Shown: positions 25,045 through 34,424, counted from the stretch's first letter. The stretch: DNA of 47,663 nt from JBKPHS01 sp046729975 (GCA_046729975.1 JBKPHS010000106.1:1-47663), one strand, 5' to 3'. The notes: generated by a model from the sequence alone, not told the origin. Numbers and translations are program-made.

Positions 25045-26603
25045 GGCCGTTCGCCAACGAGCCGACGCTCGAGCTTCGGCGCTCCTCGGCCCGCGATTCA
25101 CTCGTCTCCGCCTTGCGCGAGCTCGAGCCGCGGCTGCCACTGCGCGTCCCGGTCATGGTCGGCGACGGCGCGGGGCCCGACGAGGGGATCGACTCGACCG
25201 ACCCGGGCGCGCCGTCGCGGGTGGTCGCCATGGCGGGCGTCGCGACGGAGGAGCACGTCGACGCCGCCGTGGCCGAGGCCCGGCGGGCGTTCCCGGCCTG
25301 GTCCGGCCTGCCGGCGGAGGAGCGCGCCTCCGTGCTCGTCCGCGCGGCCGACGTGCTGCGGTCCCGCCGCCTCGAGCTGGCGGCACTCGAGGTGCGCGAG
25401 TGCGCGAAGCCCTGGGCGGAGGCGGACGCCGACGTTTGCGAGGCGATCGACTTCCTCGAATACTACGCGCGCGGCGCGGTCGAGCTGGCCCGCGGCCGCG
25501 AGCTCATCCAGTTGCCGGGCGAGCGCAACACGATGACCTACGGGCCGCGTGGCGTCGTCGCGGTCATCTCACCCTGGAACTTCCCGCTGGCGATCCCCTG
25601 CGGGATGGTGAGCGCGGCGCTCGCCACCGGCAACGCGGTGGTCCTCAAGCCCGCGGAGCAGTCGCCGGGCTGCGCACTCGCGCTCGTCGAGGCGCTGCGC
25701 GAGGCCGTCGTGCCGCCGGGCGCGATCGCACTGCTGCCGGGCTACGGCGACGCGGGTGCCGCGCTTGTGCGCCATCCCGGCGTGCAGGGCATCGCCTTCA
25801 CCGGCTCGAGCCCCGTCGGCCTCGAGATCATCCGCGCGGCGGCCGAGACGCCCAGCGCGGAGGGCCACATGAAGCGCGTCGTGGCCGAGATGGGAGGCAA
25901 GAACTGCGTGATCGTCGACTCCGACGCGGATCTCGACGAGGTGGTGCCCGGCGTAACGAGATCGGCGTTCGTGTACGCGGGCCAGAAGTGCTCGGCCGCT
26001 TCACGCGTGCTCGTGCACTCGGGTGCGGCCGACGCGCTGATCGAGCGCTTGGCCGGCGCCACCGAGGTGCTCGTCGTGGGCCAGGCGGAGGCGTTCGGGA
26101 CCGATGTCCCGCCGGTGATCGAGCGCGAGGCGCAGGAACGCGTGCTCCGCTACGGCAGGCTGGCGGCAGAGGAGGGGCGAGTGGTCGCGCGCCGCAACGG
26201 CGTGCCGGAGGAGGGCTGGTTCTGCCCGCCGACCCTCGCCACGGACCTGCCGCACGACTCCGCCGTGGTCCGCGACGAGATATTCGGCCCCCTGCTGTCG
26301 CTCGAGCGCGTGGCGAGCGTCGAGGAGGCCTGCGACCTGGTGGACGAGTCGCCGTTCGCGCTCACGGGCGGCCTCTTCTCGCGCAACCCGGCCACGGTCG
26401 AGTACGTCGCACGCCGCTCGCCGGTGGGCAACCTCTACGTCAACAGGCACATCACCGGCGCCATGGTGGGGCGCCAGCCGTTCGGCGGGAACCGCCTGTC
26501 GGGCATCGGCTCGAAGGCGGGCGGCCCCGACTACCTGCTCCAGTTCGTGGACCCGCACGTGGTCACGGAGAACACCGTGCGGCACGGCCTGGTCGTGGAA
26601 TAG
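25041..26603 (+). CDS. L-glutamate gamma-semialdehyde (P5C) dehydrogenase
   Basis: 520 residues, aldehyde dehydrogenase fold. ISPWNFPLAIP (about 176-186) and LKPAEQSPGCA belong to the NAD site; the catalytic Glu283 is in AEMGGKN and the nucleophile Cys317 in YAGQKCSAASR. The N-terminus PFANEPTLELRRSSARD and the C-terminus QFVDPHVVTENTVRHG match the linker and end of PutA-type P5CDH. It oxidises glutamate semialdehyde to glutamate, finishing proline breakdown. It is translationally coupled to the ProDH gene, and together they equal a PutA cut in two. Confidence 0.95.
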   Translation: MRPFANEPTLELRRSSARDSLVSALRELEPRLPLRVPVMVGDGAGPDEGIDSTDPGAPSRVVAMAGVATEEHVDAAVAEARRAFPAWSGLPAEERASVLVRAADVLRSRRLELAALEVRECAKPWAEADADVCEAIDFLEYYARGAVELARGRELIQLPGERNTMTYGPRGVVAVISPWNFPLAIPCGMVSAALATGNAVVLKPAEQSPGCALALVEALREAVVPPGAIALLPGYGDAGAALVRHPGVQGIAFTGSSPVGLEIIRAAAETPSAEGHMKRVVAEMGGKNCVIVDSDADLDEVVPGVTRSAFVYAGQKCSAASRVLVHSGAADALIERLAGATEVLVVGQAEAFGTDVPPVIEREAQERVLRYGRLAAEEGRVVARRNGVPEEGWFCPPTLATDLPHDSAVVRDEIFGPLLSLERVASVEEACDLVDESPFALTGGLFSRNPATVEYVARRSPVGNLYVNRHITGAMVGRQPFGGNRLSGIGSKAGGPDYLLQFVDPHVVTENTVRHGLVVE

Positions 26604-26611
26604 CTGTACGG

Positions 26612-27388
26612 CTACGATCCCGACTGCGAGGATAAGAACTCGAGCGCGGTGCGCGTCTTCGTCTGCTGCTCGCCCGAGAGGTCCAAGCCGCGTTGCGCCA
26701 GGAAGGCGCGCGACTCGACGGCGACCTGGAACACGGTGTCCGGCGGGCACTTGGTCGAGAGCTCGAGGATCCGCGAGCCGTCGGGATACAGCCACATCTC
26801 GGCGACGAGCTTGCGACCACGAGACCCCTCCGGACGAAGGTTCAGCTTCAACACGAAGATCGGACCCAGGGTCGAGAGGTCGTCCAGGGCGAGCCCTTCG
26901 GGCGCGTGGGCGGAGTAGAACGCCCGCTGCTCCTTCGAGAACAGCTTGCAAACTCGCCGCTCGCCGGCCGCCACCCGCTTCACGTCCGTCGAGCCGAGCG
27001 CGCCTTTGAGCGTCGCGGAGCAGACGTACCCACCGGGCATCGCGTCGACCTCGACCACCATGTTCGGCGACTTCCGCACCTCTGCGGGCAGCTCCGCCGG
27101 CACGACCGGACGCAGCTTCACCACCGAATCGTCACCGCGACCCTGGACCCGGCGGGCGCGCACCACGAGACCGCTCTGGTTGAGTTGGAGGTCGGGCGTG
27201 TCGAAGAAGAACACCTGCCGGATCTGCGCGTCGAGCGGATCCATCCCGAGCGCCGTCACCGTCGAGCGATGGTGCTCCTCCGGCACCGTGAGCTTGAGCT
27301 CGGCGCTGTCGGCGCCCTCGAGAAGGCCGAGCAGCTCCTGGAGCTCCTCGTCAGGTAGCTCAATGAGCTTCTTTGTGGCCGTCGTCAC
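26612..27388 (-). CDS. CYTH-like (triphosphate-tunnel fold) protein
   Basis: 258 residues from GTG. After a short helix (LPDEELQELLGLLEG) comes AELKLTVPEEH, then FFFDTPDLQLNQSGLVVRARR, DSVVKLRP and KLVAEMWLYPDGSRILELSTKC. The alternating Glu/Lys/Arg strands resemble the eight-stranded CYTH/triphosphate tunnel barrel, but the classical ExExK is reduced to ELK. Possible activities are triphosphatase or phosphate-compound binding; this is a fold-level guess. The start overlaps the stop of the upstream membrane protein gene. Confidence 0.8.
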   Translation of the reverse strand: MTTATKKLIELPDEELQELLGLLEGADSAELKLTVPEEHHRSTVTALGMDPLDAQIRQVFFFDTPDLQLNQSGLVVRARRVQGRGDDSVVKLRPVVPAELPAEVRKSPNMVVEVDAMPGGYVCSATLKGALGSTDVKRVAAGERRVCKLFSKEQRAFYSAHAPEGLALDDLSTLGPIFVLKLNLRPEGSRGRKLVAEMWLYPDGSRILELSTKCPPDTVFQVAVESRAFLAQRGLDLSGEQQTKTRTALEFLSSQSGS

Positions 27389-27813
27389 GTCCTGAGCCCG
27401 GCCACGTTCTCGGACCACTTGGCGGTGAGCTGGTAGATCACCGTGATGTCGAGCGCGACCAGGAGCAGGGACCACAGCGGGAACGCGGTGATGACCCCGA
27501 TCTGCAGGATGGCGTTGAGCGAGGCGAACAGCACCGCCGTCCAGCGCGCCCAGCCGCTGCCGGCGAACAGGCCGAAGCCGGTGAGCACCATGAGCGATCC
27601 CAGGATCAGGTGGGCCCAGCCCCAGGCGGTGAAGTCCAGCACGATCACGCCGCGGCCGCCGACCCTGAGCACCTCGTCATTGATGACGCCCGCCAGGCCC
27701 CAGAAGGCATCAAGGAAGCCGGCGATGATGAGGACCAGGCCGGCGAACACGACCCAGCCGCCAACGTCCTCGCTCGACGGTCGTGCTGCCGGAGTGGGTC
27801 CTTGGGTGCTCAT
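27385..27813 (-). CDS. DUF7144-like four-helix membrane protein
   Basis: 142 residues with four membrane helices: GWVVFAGLVLIIAGFLDAFWG, GWAHLILGSLMVLTGFGLF, WTAVLFASLNAILQIGVI and PLWSLLLVALDITVIYQL. The pattern (GWVxFAG at helix one, WGWxHLxxG at helix two, small soluble ends) is that of an actinobacterial family of unknown function usually labelled DUF7144. Located between the nuo operon and the CYTH-like gene, with 108 bases of non-coding sequence to nuoN, so probably not part of the nuo transcript. Confidence 0.88.
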   Translation of the reverse strand: MSTQGPTPAARPSSEDVGGWVVFAGLVLIIAGFLDAFWGLAGVINDEVLRVGGRGVIVLDFTAWGWAHLILGSLMVLTGFGLFAGSGWARWTAVLFASLNAILQIGVITAFPLWSLLLVALDITVIYQLTAKWSENVAGLRT

Positions 27814-27921
27814 GGCATTCCTTTCTGTCGGGTCTAGCGCTCCGAGAGGACCATCCTCCCATGACTGCCGACCGCGTGCGGCCGTTTTCCACGGCGCGCC
27901 GTCGAGAGTCCCTGCGCGCTC

Positions 27922-29460
27922 CTAGAGCAGCGCGGAGATCGACTGGCCCACGTCGCGGGCGGCGTCGAACAGCGGCGATGGGAGGATCCCGAGGACCATC
28001 GTCGCCACCGCGGCCGCCACGGCCACCGCGACCACCTCGGGTTGCGCTCGCGCGTCGGCCTCCGGCGACCAGCCGCCGACGGGCTTCACACGCCGCGGCC
28101 GGGGCCCTGGCAGCTCGATCTCGAACGGGCCCATCCACATGACGGCGACAACGCGCAGGTAGTACGCGAGCGACAGGATCGAGCCGACGACGATCGCAAT
28201 CCCGAGCCAGGCGTAGTCGCCCGATACCGCGGCGTCGATCAGGTAGAACTTGCCGATGAAGCCGGCCGTCGCGGGGAAGCCGGCCAGCGACAGCATCGCG
28301 ATCGTCATCGGCCATGCCAGCCAGGGGCTGGCGCGGCCCAGGCCGTCGAGCGCGCGGATGCCGTCGCCGTGCTCGGAGACGCGCTCGCGCGCGATCACGA
28401 CCGCGAACGCCCCGACGTTCATCGGCAGGTAGACGGCCAGGTAGAACACCGTTGCCTGGAGGCCGAGCTGCGTGCCGACGACGACGCCCGCGAGCAGGTA
28501 GCCGGCCTGTGCTACGCCCGACCAGGCGAGCATGCGCTTCATCGAGCTCTGCGCGATCGCTCCGACGTTTCCGATCACGATCGTCGTGACCGCGAGCGCC
28601 GCCAGCGCCGGCCCCCACTCGAGCTGGGCGGCACCGAACGCCTCGTCGAAGAGGCGCAGCAGGATCGCGAACGCCGCTGCCTTCGTAGCCACCGCCATGA
28701 ACGCCGTGATGGGAGTCGGCGCGCCCTGGTAGACGTCCGGCGTCCACTGGTGGAACGGCGCCACCGATGCCTTGAAAGCGAGCCCGGTGGCCGCCAGCGC
28801 GACGCCCGTCAGGAAGAGCGGATCGGTGACCGAGAGAGCGCCGTCGTCGAGCGCCGCCGCGATGCCGGCGAAGTCGGTCGAGCCGGTCGCCCCGTAGACG
28901 AATGCCAGGCCGTACAGCAGGGTGGCCGAGCCGACCGATCCGATCACCAGGTACTTCAGCCCGGCCTCCAACGACGTCGCACGCCGCACCTCGCCCGCGC
29001 AGAGGACGTAGAGCGGTATCGAGAGCAGCTCGAGGCCGACGAACAGCGTGACCAGGTTCTCGGCGCCCGCCAGCACGACCATGCCCGTGATCGAGCCGAG
29101 CAGCAGCGAGTAGTACTCGGCCCCGCCCGCCTCGGCGATCACGTGCGAGCGCAGCGAGAGCAGGACCGTGGCCACTCCGGCGACGTAGAAGAGCATCGAC
29201 GTCCCGAGCGCGAGCGTGTCGACGGCCAGCGCGCCCTCGATGATGGGCTTGGTGTCCCCGGGCTCCCAGTTGGCGATCGTCAACCCGATGGCCGCTCCGA
29301 GCGCGCCCAGCGTGAGCAGCGGCAGAAGCGTCCGGTTGATTCGCCGACCGCGCACCAGCCCGGCCATCAGCACCACGACCGCGCCTCCGGCGGTGGCGAA
29401 CAGGGGCGCGAGGCCCTGGTAGTCGATCTCGGGAGCGCTCACGGCGCCGAGCCAGGTCAC
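27922..29460 (-). CDS. nuoN: NADH-quinone oxidoreductase subunit N
   Basis: 512 residues, about 14 membrane helices, one of the three antiporter-like proton channels of complex I. The key stretch LAFKASVAPFHQWTPDVYQGAPTPITAFM holds the channel Lys and His. The Glu of YVLCAGEVRRATSLEAGLKYLVIGSVGSA marks the first half-channel. It is the last gene of the operon; its GTG overlaps the stop of nuoM. Confidence 0.96.
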   Translation of the reverse strand: MTWLGAVSAPEIDYQGLAPLFATAGGAVVVLMAGLVRGRRINRTLLPLLTLGALGAAIGLTIANWEPGDTKPIIEGALAVDTLALGTSMLFYVAGVATVLLSLRSHVIAEAGGAEYYSLLLGSITGMVVLAGAENLVTLFVGLELLSIPLYVLCAGEVRRATSLEAGLKYLVIGSVGSATLLYGLAFVYGATGSTDFAGIAAALDDGALSVTDPLFLTGVALAATGLAFKASVAPFHQWTPDVYQGAPTPITAFMAVATKAAAFAILLRLFDEAFGAAQLEWGPALAALAVTTIVIGNVGAIAQSSMKRMLAWSGVAQAGYLLAGVVVGTQLGLQATVFYLAVYLPMNVGAFAVVIARERVSEHGDGIRALDGLGRASPWLAWPMTIAMLSLAGFPATAGFIGKFYLIDAAVSGDYAWLGIAIVVGSILSLAYYLRVVAVMWMGPFEIELPGPRPRRVKPVGGWSPEADARAQPEVVAVAVAAAVATMVLGILPSPLFDAARDVGQSISALL

Positions 29461-30983
29461 TTGATCACCGCGATCTCGGGACGGGGGGCCGCTGCGCCCG
29501 CGTTTCCCGCCAGTTGCCGCGCCTCGGCGATGTTCGCTCGCGTCGTGCGATCGGTGCGCGACAGCACGAACTGCGGATAGACGCCGAGCGCCACGACCAC
29601 CGCCACGAGCGGCGCGATCGTCGCGAGACCGAGCGGGCGCAGGTCATAGGACTGCACGCGGGGACCCGGGCGGTTGTGCATCGCCCGCTGGTAGAACCGG
29701 ATCATGTAGACGGAAGCGAGCACGATGCCGGCGCTCGCGACGATTCCGTAGACGAGCTTCGAGTCGAGGATCCCGAACATGATCAGGAGCTCTCCGACGA
29801 AGTTCGGCGAGCCGGGCATGGCCAGGTTCCCGAAGGCGGCGATGAGGAACAGGCCCGCGAGCACCGGCGCCCGCAGGGCGATGCCGCCCATGTCCGAGAG
29901 CAGCTCTGAGCCACCGCTCCGCGCCGCGAGAGCGGCGACGATGAAGAACAGCGCGGCCACCACGAGCCCGTGATTGACAATCTGCATGAGCGCTCCCTGA
30001 GCGCCCTTGTCGTCGAGGGCGAAGATGCCGAGCACGATGAAGCCGAGCTGCGCCATCGAGGAGTAACCGAGCACCAGGCGGGCGTCGTCCTGAGAGAAGG
30101 CGAGCACCGAGCCGTAGAGGATCGTCACCACGGCTATCACGATCATCAGCTCCTGGAAGTGCTGCGAGGCGTCCGGGAGGATCGGCAGCACGATGCGGAG
30201 GAAGCCGTAGACGCCGACCTTGGCGAGCACCGCCGACAGCAGCACCAGCACGGGGAGCGGAGTGGCGCGATAGGTGTCCGGCATCCAGCCGTGCAGCGGA
30301 AACAGCGGCGCCTTGACCAGGAAGGCCGCCGCGAACAGGAGGAAGATCCAGTCCTGCGTGCCGCTGCCGAGCGAGCGCTGGGGCCCCGCGAGCTCGGCGA
30401 TCGAGAACGAGATCGACTCGCCACTCGGGGTGGAGAGCACCCCGATCGCCACCGCCCCGGCGAGCATCAGGAGCGAGCCGACGAGCGTGTAGATCACGAA
30501 CTTGGTGGTCGCGTAGACGCGCTCGCCACGGCCCCAGGCGCCGATCAGGAAGTAGAACGGCACGAGCATCAGGTCGAAGAAGACGACGAACAGCGCGAGG
30601 TCCTGCGCGACGAACGCGCCGAGCACCGCGGTCTCGGCGAGCGCGAGGTTGAAGAAGAAGAGCCGTGGCCGGTCCCACTCGTGGAACGCCGAGTACAGGG
30701 TCGAGGCGAACCACAGCAGCGCCGTCAGCGCGACCAGGAAGAGGTTCAGGCCGTCGATCCCGAGCGAATAGCGGATGCCGAGCTCCGAGATCCACTTGTC
30801 GTCCGTCACGTACTGGAGCCCTCGGGCGCCACGCTCGAAGTCGGCCAGCATCACGACCGCGTAGGCGAGCACGCCGGCGGTCGCCGCGAGCACGAGCCAG
30901 CGCGCGAACCGCGGAGGCAGGAAGAGCCCGAGCACGCCGGCCGCGAGCGGCAGGAAGATGACGATCGAGAGGTGGATGGTCAC
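29457..30983 (-). CDS. nuoM: NADH-quinone oxidoreductase subunit M
   Basis: 508 residues, about 14 membrane helices. Antiporter-like signatures are LFLVALTALLWF, DLMLVPFYFLIGAWG and LVKAPLFPLHGWMPDTYRATPLPV, which contains the channel Lys and the proline-rich loop. It pumps protons as the middle antiporter-like subunit of complex I. Starts at GTG five bases after the end of nuoL; overlaps nuoN by 4 nt. Confidence 0.96.
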   Translation of the reverse strand: MTIHLSIVIFLPLAAGVLGLFLPPRFARWLVLAATAGVLAYAVVMLADFERGARGLQYVTDDKWISELGIRYSLGIDGLNLFLVALTALLWFASTLYSAFHEWDRPRLFFFNLALAETAVLGAFVAQDLALFVVFFDLMLVPFYFLIGAWGRGERVYATTKFVIYTLVGSLLMLAGAVAIGVLSTPSGESISFSIAELAGPQRSLGSGTQDWIFLLFAAAFLVKAPLFPLHGWMPDTYRATPLPVLVLLSAVLAKVGVYGFLRIVLPILPDASQHFQELMIVIAVVTILYGSVLAFSQDDARLVLGYSSMAQLGFIVLGIFALDDKGAQGALMQIVNHGLVVAALFFIVAALAARSGGSELLSDMGGIALRAPVLAGLFLIAAFGNLAMPGSPNFVGELLIMFGILDSKLVYGIVASAGIVLASVYMIRFYQRAMHNRPGPRVQSYDLRPLGLATIAPLVAVVVALGVYPQFVLSRTDRTTRANIAEARQLAGNAGAAAPRPEIAVIK

Positions 30984-30987
30984 GTCG

Positions 30988-32994
30988 TCACGAGGCCTGG
31001 ATCAGGAAGTAGAGGGCGAGGCCGCTCAGGCCCATCAGCAGCAGGAGTGCGTAGGCCCGCAGGTAGCCGGACTGGATCGCGCGTGCGAAGGACGTCCCCG
31101 CACGGACGATGCCGATCGCGCCGCCGACGAGGAAGCCCTGCACGAAGTCGCTCTCGATCACGGTGCGGCCGAAGCGGCCGGCGTTCGCGGCCGGCCGTAC
31201 GAACAGCGTGTCGTACAGCTCGTCCCAGTACCACTTGTGCTCGAGGAAGCCGTGCAGGCGGGGAAGGCGGCGGATCAGCTCGGCCGTCGTGCCCGGACGG
31301 CGGATATAGGCGAACCAGGCGGCGCCGATGCCGATCAGCGCGATGACGGCTCCGATGGCGAGGCCCGCCCACTGCGCGCCGTCGGAGGGCGTCGAGTCGG
31401 CGAAGCGCGAGTCGGCGAAGGTCGGCTCGAGGAACTTTCCGACCGTGTCCGTCAACGCGGGTATGCCGACGACCCCGCCGACCACCGCCAGCACCGCGAG
31501 CACGCCCATCGCGACCTTCATCGGCCACTCGCGCTCGGCGACGGCGTGATCAGGCCCGGGGAAGCCGACGTCCGTGTCCTCGGGCTCGCCCGTCAGCGGG
31601 TTCGCAGGCTCGTGGTGCGCCAGGCGGCCCTGCTCGAGCTCGCGTGCCTCCTCGACCGGCGCGCCGAAGAAGACTCGGAACACCATCCGGAAGGCGTAGA
31701 AGGCGGTCAGGAGCGAGCCCGCGTAGGCGACGATGCCGAGCACCACGTACAGCGATCCGCGGTGCAGCGTGAACGCGATGATCTCGTCCTTCGACCAGAA
31801 GCCCGACAGCAGCGGGAAGCCGGCGAGAGCGAGCGCGGCGATCGCGAACGTGGGGTAGGTGAACGGCAGCGCGCGCCGGAAGCCGCCCATCCGGTCGAGC
31901 GACTGGATGCCGCCCATCGCGGAGATGACCGAGCCCGCGCCCATGAACAGAAGCGCCTTGAAGAACGCATGCGTCATGAGGTGGAAGAGCCCGGCCGAGT
32001 AGGCGAAGATCGAGACGCCGAGCACCATGTAGCCGATCTGGGAGATCGTCGAGTAGGCGATCACGCGCTTCAGGTCGGTGACGACGAGCGCGACGGTGGC
32101 GGCGAAGATCAGCGTGAGCGCCCCGATGATCGCCGCGACGTCGGCGGCGGCGGGCGCCTGCTCGAAGAGGGGATGCGTGCGCGCGATCAGGTAGACGCCG
32201 GCGGTGACCATCGTCGCGGCATGGATCAGCGCCGAGACAGGCGTGGGGCCCTCCATCGCATCGGCGAGCCAGGTGTGGAGAGGGAGCTGCGCCGACTTGG
32301 CGAACGCGCCGACGAGCAGCAGGAGGCAGGCCGCGACGAGCGTCCCGTCGTTGCGGCCCAGGTTCTCCGCGCCGGCGAAGACGCCCGCGAAGTCGAGCGC
32401 ACCGGTCTCCGAGAAGAGCAGGAAGGCGCCCAGCACCAGGCCGGCGTCGCCGACCACGTTGATGACGAATGCCTTGATGCCGGCGTAGGTCGCGGTCCTG
32501 CGCCGGTACCAGAAGGAGATCAGCAGGTAGGACGCCGCGCCCACGAACGCCCAGCCGATTATCAGCAGCACGAAGTTGCTGGCCAGGACCAGCAGCAGCA
32601 TCGAGAAGACGAAGTAGTTGAGGTAGGCGAAGTAGCGGACGTAGCCGCGGTCGGACCACATGTAGGCGACCGAGTACAGGTGGATCAGGAACGAGACCCC
32701 GCTCACGACGAGGCACATGAACACCGCCAGCGGGTCGACCAGGATCCCTAGCGTCGCGTTCACACCTGCGGTCCCGACGTAGTCGAAGGCGCTGGACGTC
32801 AGCGCGCGCGCCTCCTCCGGCCGGTCCTGTATCTCGACCAGCATGCCGATCGAGGCGAGGAAGGAGAGGAGGATCGTCAGGCTCCCGAACCAGCCCGCGC
32901 TCTTGCCGGGCCAGAAGCGCCAGCCGAGCGGGATCAGGATCGTGCCGGCCAGCGGGAACGCGAGCACGAGCCAGCCGTAGGTGGTCGCGCTCAC
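30988..32994 (-). CDS. nuoL: NADH-quinone oxidoreductase subunit L
   Basis: 668 residues, the largest antiporter-like subunit. It has MLVEIQ and the channel region AFAKSAQLPLHTWLADAMEGPTPVSALIHAATMVTAGVYLI, then the long C-terminal amphipathic helix and final anchor typical of NuoL. A soluble insertion around residues 455-490 (RELEQGRLAHHEPANPL) sits near the place where the lateral helix begins. GTG at 32994 is chosen because it gives the family N-terminus and a GTGA overlap with nuoK; the longer open frame upstream runs through nuoK. Confidence 0.96.
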   Translation of the reverse strand: MSATTYGWLVLAFPLAGTILIPLGWRFWPGKSAGWFGSLTILLSFLASIGMLVEIQDRPEEARALTSSAFDYVGTAGVNATLGILVDPLAVFMCLVVSGVSFLIHLYSVAYMWSDRGYVRYFAYLNYFVFSMLLLVLASNFVLLIIGWAFVGAASYLLISFWYRRRTATYAGIKAFVINVVGDAGLVLGAFLLFSETGALDFAGVFAGAENLGRNDGTLVAACLLLLVGAFAKSAQLPLHTWLADAMEGPTPVSALIHAATMVTAGVYLIARTHPLFEQAPAAADVAAIIGALTLIFAATVALVVTDLKRVIAYSTISQIGYMVLGVSIFAYSAGLFHLMTHAFFKALLFMGAGSVISAMGGIQSLDRMGGFRRALPFTYPTFAIAALALAGFPLLSGFWSKDEIIAFTLHRGSLYVVLGIVAYAGSLLTAFYAFRMVFRVFFGAPVEEARELEQGRLAHHEPANPLTGEPEDTDVGFPGPDHAVAEREWPMKVAMGVLAVLAVVGGVVGIPALTDTVGKFLEPTFADSRFADSTPSDGAQWAGLAIGAVIALIGIGAAWFAYIRRPGTTAELIRRLPRLHGFLEHKWYWDELYDTLFVRPAANAGRFGRTVIESDFVQGFLVGGAIGIVRAGTSFARAIQSGYLRAYALLLLMGLSGLALYFLIQAS

Positions 32995-33290
32995 CCGCGC
33001 AGCTCCGAGAGGTCGTCGACGTCGATCGGCAGCCGGCGCCGGTACATCGCGACGATGATTCCGAGGCCCACCACGACCTCGCACGCCGCGACGACCATCA
33101 CGATCAGCGCGAACACCTGCCCGTCGCCGTTGCCGTGCATGCGGGAGAACGCGATCAGCGCCAGGTTGCCCGCGTTCAGCATCAGCTCGAGGCACAGCAG
33201 GATCACGAGCGGGTTGCGGCGCGTTAGGACGCCGGCGGCGCCGATGCAGAAGATGAACGCTGAGAGGACGACGAACCAGGCAATGTCCAT
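32991..33290 (-). CDS. nuoK: NADH-quinone oxidoreductase subunit K
   Basis: 99 residues with three membrane helices. The second holds the conserved LLCLELMLNAGNLALIAF (Glu needed for proton transfer) and the third VAACEVVVGLGIIVAMYRR with the second conserved Glu. It is part of the membrane arm between NuoJ and NuoN. The ATG lies two bases after the nuoJ stop; the stop overlaps the nuoL start. Confidence 0.97.
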   Translation of the reverse strand: MDIAWFVVLSAFIFCIGAAGVLTRRNPLVILLCLELMLNAGNLALIAFSRMHGNGDGQVFALIVMVVAACEVVVGLGIIVAMYRRRLPIDVDDLSELRG

Positions 33291-33292
33291 CG

Positions 33293-33880
33293 CTAAGCCC
33301 CCAGCCCCCAGCCCCCAGCCCCCAGGGTCTCTTCGCGGCGGGCCAGCTCTTCGTCCATCGCCTCGAGGCCTCTCCTGCGGCGCGCGAGGACGATCGCGCC
33401 TACGGCCGCGATCAGGAGCAGGAAGGAGGCCGCCTCGAACGGGAGCAGGAACTTCGTGAGCAGCAGCTCGCCGATGCGTCCGGGCGTGCCGAAGCCGGCG
33501 CCGATGTCAGCGCCGCGCGAGTCGAGCGCCCCGAGGGAGGAGCCGATCACGGCGATCGCGAGCTCCACGAGCAGGGCGCCCGCGAACAGCGGGCCGAGCG
33601 ATTGCGTCGCTGGAGAGACGGGCCCGCCGAGTGCCTCCTCGACGTTCCCGACGTACGCCACGACGAACACGTAGAGCACCATCACCGCTCCCGCGTAGAC
33701 GATGACCTGAGCCGCCGCGAGGAACTCGGCCTGGAGCAGCAGGAAGAGCGTCGCGAGCGCGAGCAGGTGAAGCACGAGCGCGAGCACCGAGAAGAACGGA
33801 TTGCGGAGCAGGACGACCCCCATGGCCCCGCCCAGCGCGACGGCTGCCGCGAGGAAGAACAGGACCTGCTCGAACCACAC
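33293..33880 (-). CDS. nuoJ: NADH-quinone oxidoreductase subunit J
   Basis: 195 residues, five membrane helices. It has MGVVLLRNPFFSVLALVLHLLALATLFLLLQAEFLAAAQVIVYAGAVMVLYVFVV, the NuoJ core with its pi-bulge helix. After helix five comes a short cytoplasmic tail REETLGAGGWGLGA. The last residues are encoded by four copies of a 7-bp repeat, so the tail is probably not functional sequence. Begins at GTG seven bases after nuoI. Confidence 0.95.
   Translation of the reverse strand: MWFEQVLFFLAAAVALGGAMGVVLLRNPFFSVLALVLHLLALATLFLLLQAEFLAAAQVIVYAGAVMVLYVFVVAYVGNVEEALGGPVSPATQSLGPLFAGALLVELAIAVIGSSLGALDSRGADIGAGFGTPGRIGELLLTKFLLPFEAASFLLLIAAVGAIVLARRRRGLEAMDEELARREETLGAGGWGLGA
33296..33323. repeat. 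Four tandem copies of the heptamer AGCCCCC at the end of nuoJ
   Basis: AGCCCCC occurs four times without interruption, followed by AGGG. It lies within the final codons of nuoJ. Because seven is not a multiple of three, each change in copy number shifts the frame and would alter the nuoJ tail and stop position, and therefore its spacing to nuoK, which starts six bases beyond the repeat. Confidence 0.95.
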
Positions 33881-33887
33881 GGTCGGG

Positions 33888-34424
33888 CTACTCGCCTTCC
33901 GCCCTCAGCGGCGTCTTCTCGAGCGGTTCCGCCAGCAGCATCTCCTTGGTGAAGATGAGGTCCGAGCGCGTGTAGTCCGAAAGCTCGTAGTCGTTGCCCA
34001 TCGTGATCGCGTCGAACGGGCAGGCGACCTCGCAGTAGCCGCAGAAGATGCAGCGCGTCATGTTGATCTCGTAGACGGCGGCGTAGCGCTCGCCGGCGGA
34101 GACGCGGTGCTCGGGCGTGTTCTCGGCGGCGACCACGCGGATGCACTCCGCCGGGCAGGCGGCCACGCACAGCGAGCAGCCCACGCACTTCTCGAGGCCG
34201 GTGTCCTCGAAGCGCTGCAGCCTGTGCCGGCCGCGGAAGCGCGGGTATACAGGCGTCTTCTGCTCGGGGTACTGGATCGTCATCGGGCCCTCGACGACGC
34301 GCGCGAAGACCGTCCTGAGCCCTCGGAGCGTCTCCCCGAACGCCCGGTAGACGCCCCCGGCGCCGCCCGGCGCCGGGCCGCGCTGAACGGCGATCACGTC
34401 CTCTTCCAGGTGGTAGGGGCTCAC
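33888..34424 (-). CDS. nuoI: NADH-quinone oxidoreductase subunit I
   Basis: 178 residues. Two tetranuclear iron-sulfur motifs are seen: CVGCSLCVAACP and CIFCGYCEVACP (clusters N6a and N6b), with TIQYPEQKTPVYPRFRGRHRL before them, the family's N-terminal arm. It carries electrons between the NuoG and NuoB clusters. GTG at 34424 overlaps the nuoH stop. Confidence 0.97.
   Translation of the reverse strand: MSPYHLEEDVIAVQRGPAPGGAGGVYRAFGETLRGLRTVFARVVEGPMTIQYPEQKTPVYPRFRGRHRLQRFEDTGLEKCVGCSLCVAACPAECIRVVAAENTPEHRVSAGERYAAVYEINMTRCIFCGYCEVACPFDAITMGNDYELSDYTRSDLIFTKEMLLAEPLEKTPLRAEGE

Noticed and set aside
32994..33195. Longer N-terminus for nuoL
   Set aside because: The extension is read out of nuoK in another frame; the GTG at 32994 gives the family N-terminus and the usual 4-nt overlap.
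33296..33323. Tandem repeats as a CRISPR array
   Set aside because: Units are 7 bp, contiguous, without spacers, and there are no cas genes.
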